Under the pieces are notes generated by a model. That model had not been told where the DNA came from. It did not search any database and was given only the letters and a program-made list of their open reading frames with translations. The translations under genes were made by a program, and so were the position numbers. Below, one piece after another: positions 62,837-64,000 of a stretch of DNA of 64,000 nucleotides. Positions within the stretch are counted from its first letter, which is position 1. Every line of letters starts with the position of its first letter. Origin of the DNA: Saccharothrix syringae (GTDB lineage Bacteria > Actinomycetota > Actinomycetes > Mycobacteriales > Pseudonocardiaceae); NCBI RefSeq assembly GCF_009498035.1, contig NZ_CP034550.1, positions 10,602,001-10,666,000 of the forward strand, given 5' to 3'.

Positions 62837-63568
62837 TCAGTCGAGCTTCAGGGCGTACCAGACCTTCTCGTCGCCGGTGTGCTTGAGCGGCAGCCGGCCC
62901 CACAGGCCGTAGTGCACGAGCTGCGCCTCGCCCGTCACCCGGAGGTCGGTCTCCTCCCCCGGCCACGCCGCGCGCACCTCGGGCACCTGCCCCGGTGTGA
63001 ACGCCACCACCCATGCCTCCGGCACGTCCGTGAGCTGGACGAGCGCGGTGCCCTCGGCGGTCGGCGGCACGTCGGTCGCGTACTTCGCGGCGAGCAGGGT
63101 GGTCAGCGCCTCGTCGATGCCGTCGACGGCGAAGTCGGCGTCACCGACCACCAGCTCCCGCAGCGCGGCCTGCGCGTCCCACCGGCGCAGGTCCAGCTCG
63201 TGGGCGATGCGGCGGTGCCACACCCAGGCCAGGTCGGGCGCCGCGGGCGAGAACGTCCAGGCGGCCCGGTTGCCCGGCACGGCCGGGAGTACCTCGGCGG
63301 CCCGGGCGAGCTGGGTGTCGAGGTAGTCCAGCGGCGCCGCGCCGGTGGGGGGCGGTGGCAGGCGGAGGCGGGTGGTGCTGCCGGTGCGCAGGTACTCCAG
63401 GGACGTTTCGAGGAACCGCCCGACGTGCAGGGTCAGTTCGGTGAAGCTCCAGCCCGGGCAGCTCGGCACGGGCGCCGCCGGGTCGGCCTTGCCGACCGCC
63501 GCGCGGAACATCGCCGCCTGCTCGGTGAAGACCTCGGTCCACCGCTGGGTGGTCCACCCTCCTGGCAC
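62837..63568 (-). CDS. Maleylpyruvate isomerase-family mycothiol-dependent (DinB-like) protein
   Basis: 243 aa from GTG 63568. The N-terminal DinB-like helical bundle includes VPSCPGWSFTELTLHVGRF, with the PxCPGWxxxxLxxHxG pattern containing the metal-binding His, and a second metal region in VWHRRIAHELDLRRWDAQ (HxxxE/HxxD). The C-terminal domain resembles MDMPI_C (EGTALVQLTDVPEAWVVAF). These proteins use mycothiol as cofactor; mshD is present in this window. Substrate unknown. Confidence 0.85.
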   Translation of the reverse strand: MPGGWTTQRWTEVFTEQAAMFRAAVGKADPAAPVPSCPGWSFTELTLHVGRFLETSLEYLRTGSTTRLRLPPPPTGAAPLDYLDTQLARAAEVLPAVPGNRAAWTFSPAAPDLAWVWHRRIAHELDLRRWDAQAALRELVVGDADFAVDGIDEALTTLLAAKYATDVPPTAEGTALVQLTDVPEAWVVAFTPGQVPEVRAAWPGEETDLRVTGEAQLVHYGLWGRLPLKHTGDEKVWYALKLD

Positions 63569-64000
63569 GTGCAGCCTCCCCGCCGAGTTCGCAAGTAGCG
63601 GTCATCGTGCCGCACCTGCCCGGGGGTTGGAGCGGGAGGAGGCGCCGGCGGTTCCGGCGAACGGGGGTGGAGTGGGTGGGAAGGGGAACGGCGGGGCGAG
63701 GGAGGGCGGGAGGGGACCGGGCGAGAGCGGGACGGGACTGGGCGAGGGTGGGACCGGGCCGGGCGAGACCGAGACGGGACCAGGCGAGGGTGGGACGGGA
63801 CCAGGCGAGAGCGAGACGAGAGCGGGCCGGGGCGGGACGGGACCGGATGCGTCGGGGAGCGGGGCCGGGCGCGGCAGACCCGGACCCGGCATGCCCGTTT
63901 GGGACACGAAGGGTCGGACCCGGGCCGAACGCGACACGGGTGGTCGAGGGTGGGGTTCGACTGGTTGGAATCCGGGCGGGTGGGAACCGGGCGGGTGGGA
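63569..64000. repeat. Gap of 432 bases to the window end with a 21-bp tandem array
   Basis: Five 21-bp units of the form GGGCGAGAGCGGGACGGGACT lie at 63719-63739, 63740-63760, 63761-63781, 63782-63802 and 63803-63823. Before it G-rich steps run from 63640, and at the end GGGCGGGTGGGA-like steps begin (63973-64000). No gene is seen. Confidence 0.75.

Overview
The window looks like a chromosomal segment of a high-GC, mycothiol-producing filamentous actinomycete, most plausibly of the Pseudonocardiaceae (Saccharothrix/Lentzea/Actinosynnema type). The evidence is very high GC with strong third-position bias, many GTG starts, an mshD mycothiol synthase, orphan GlnR, an ESX/PPE/EspG cluster, a WhiG anti-sigma factor of the RsiG type, and LmeA and LCP envelope proteins. 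No rRNA or tRNA gene, insertion sequence, transposase, phage gene or CRISPR array was recognised.

The backbone matches, gene for gene and orientation for orientation (from memory), the Mycobacterium tuberculosis Rv0823c-Rv0808 block: dus, LCP ligase, phoU, pstB, mshD, glnR, lmeA, thioredoxin-like, sulfurtransferase, sseC, nitrobindin, class IV aminotransferase, ygfZ, DUF3073, purM, purF. Accessory genes are inserted between these anchors: a macrodomain/GNAT/SOD-like group (0-2 kb), a diguanylate cyclase (4 kb), an ESX substrate cluster (9.7-13 kb), full pstSCA genes next to pstB, pxpBC and a secreted chitinase (24.6-29 kb), Fur, BKACE, RsiG and MFS genes (30-35 kb), and one large insert between DUF3073 and purM (36.3-60 kb).

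The large insert holds four units. The first is an Old Yellow Enzyme. The second is a Crp regulator, a nucleotidyl-cyclase-like protein with an amyloid-type C-terminal motif, a small helical protein and a wrecked NB-ARC NTPase; this looks like the remains of a biological-conflict or signalling cassette. The third is a myo-inositol import and catabolism operon read on the minus strand from iolG to iolD, controlled by a divergent LacI regulator through two palindromic operators; its Cgl0159-type barrel gene is reduced to a 5' stub. The fourth is a tripartite tricarboxylate transporter (tctCBA) facing a CitA/CitB-like two-component system. A methyltransferase, a PAP2 phosphatase and ArfB follow before purM-purF.

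Regulation is unusually readable. Eleven-base PHO-box direct repeats precede phoU and pstS, and a third triple array lies before the BKACE gene. A Cys-rich leader peptide precedes the sulfur operon, a DasR-type dre site precedes the chitinase, a perfect GntR-type palindrome precedes pxpB, and LacI operators precede iolG. A further theme is that many intergenic gaps are filled with unrelated short tandem repeats (14, 18, 21, 21 and 26 bp units), and one ~55 bp element occurs twice, 15.7 kb apart.
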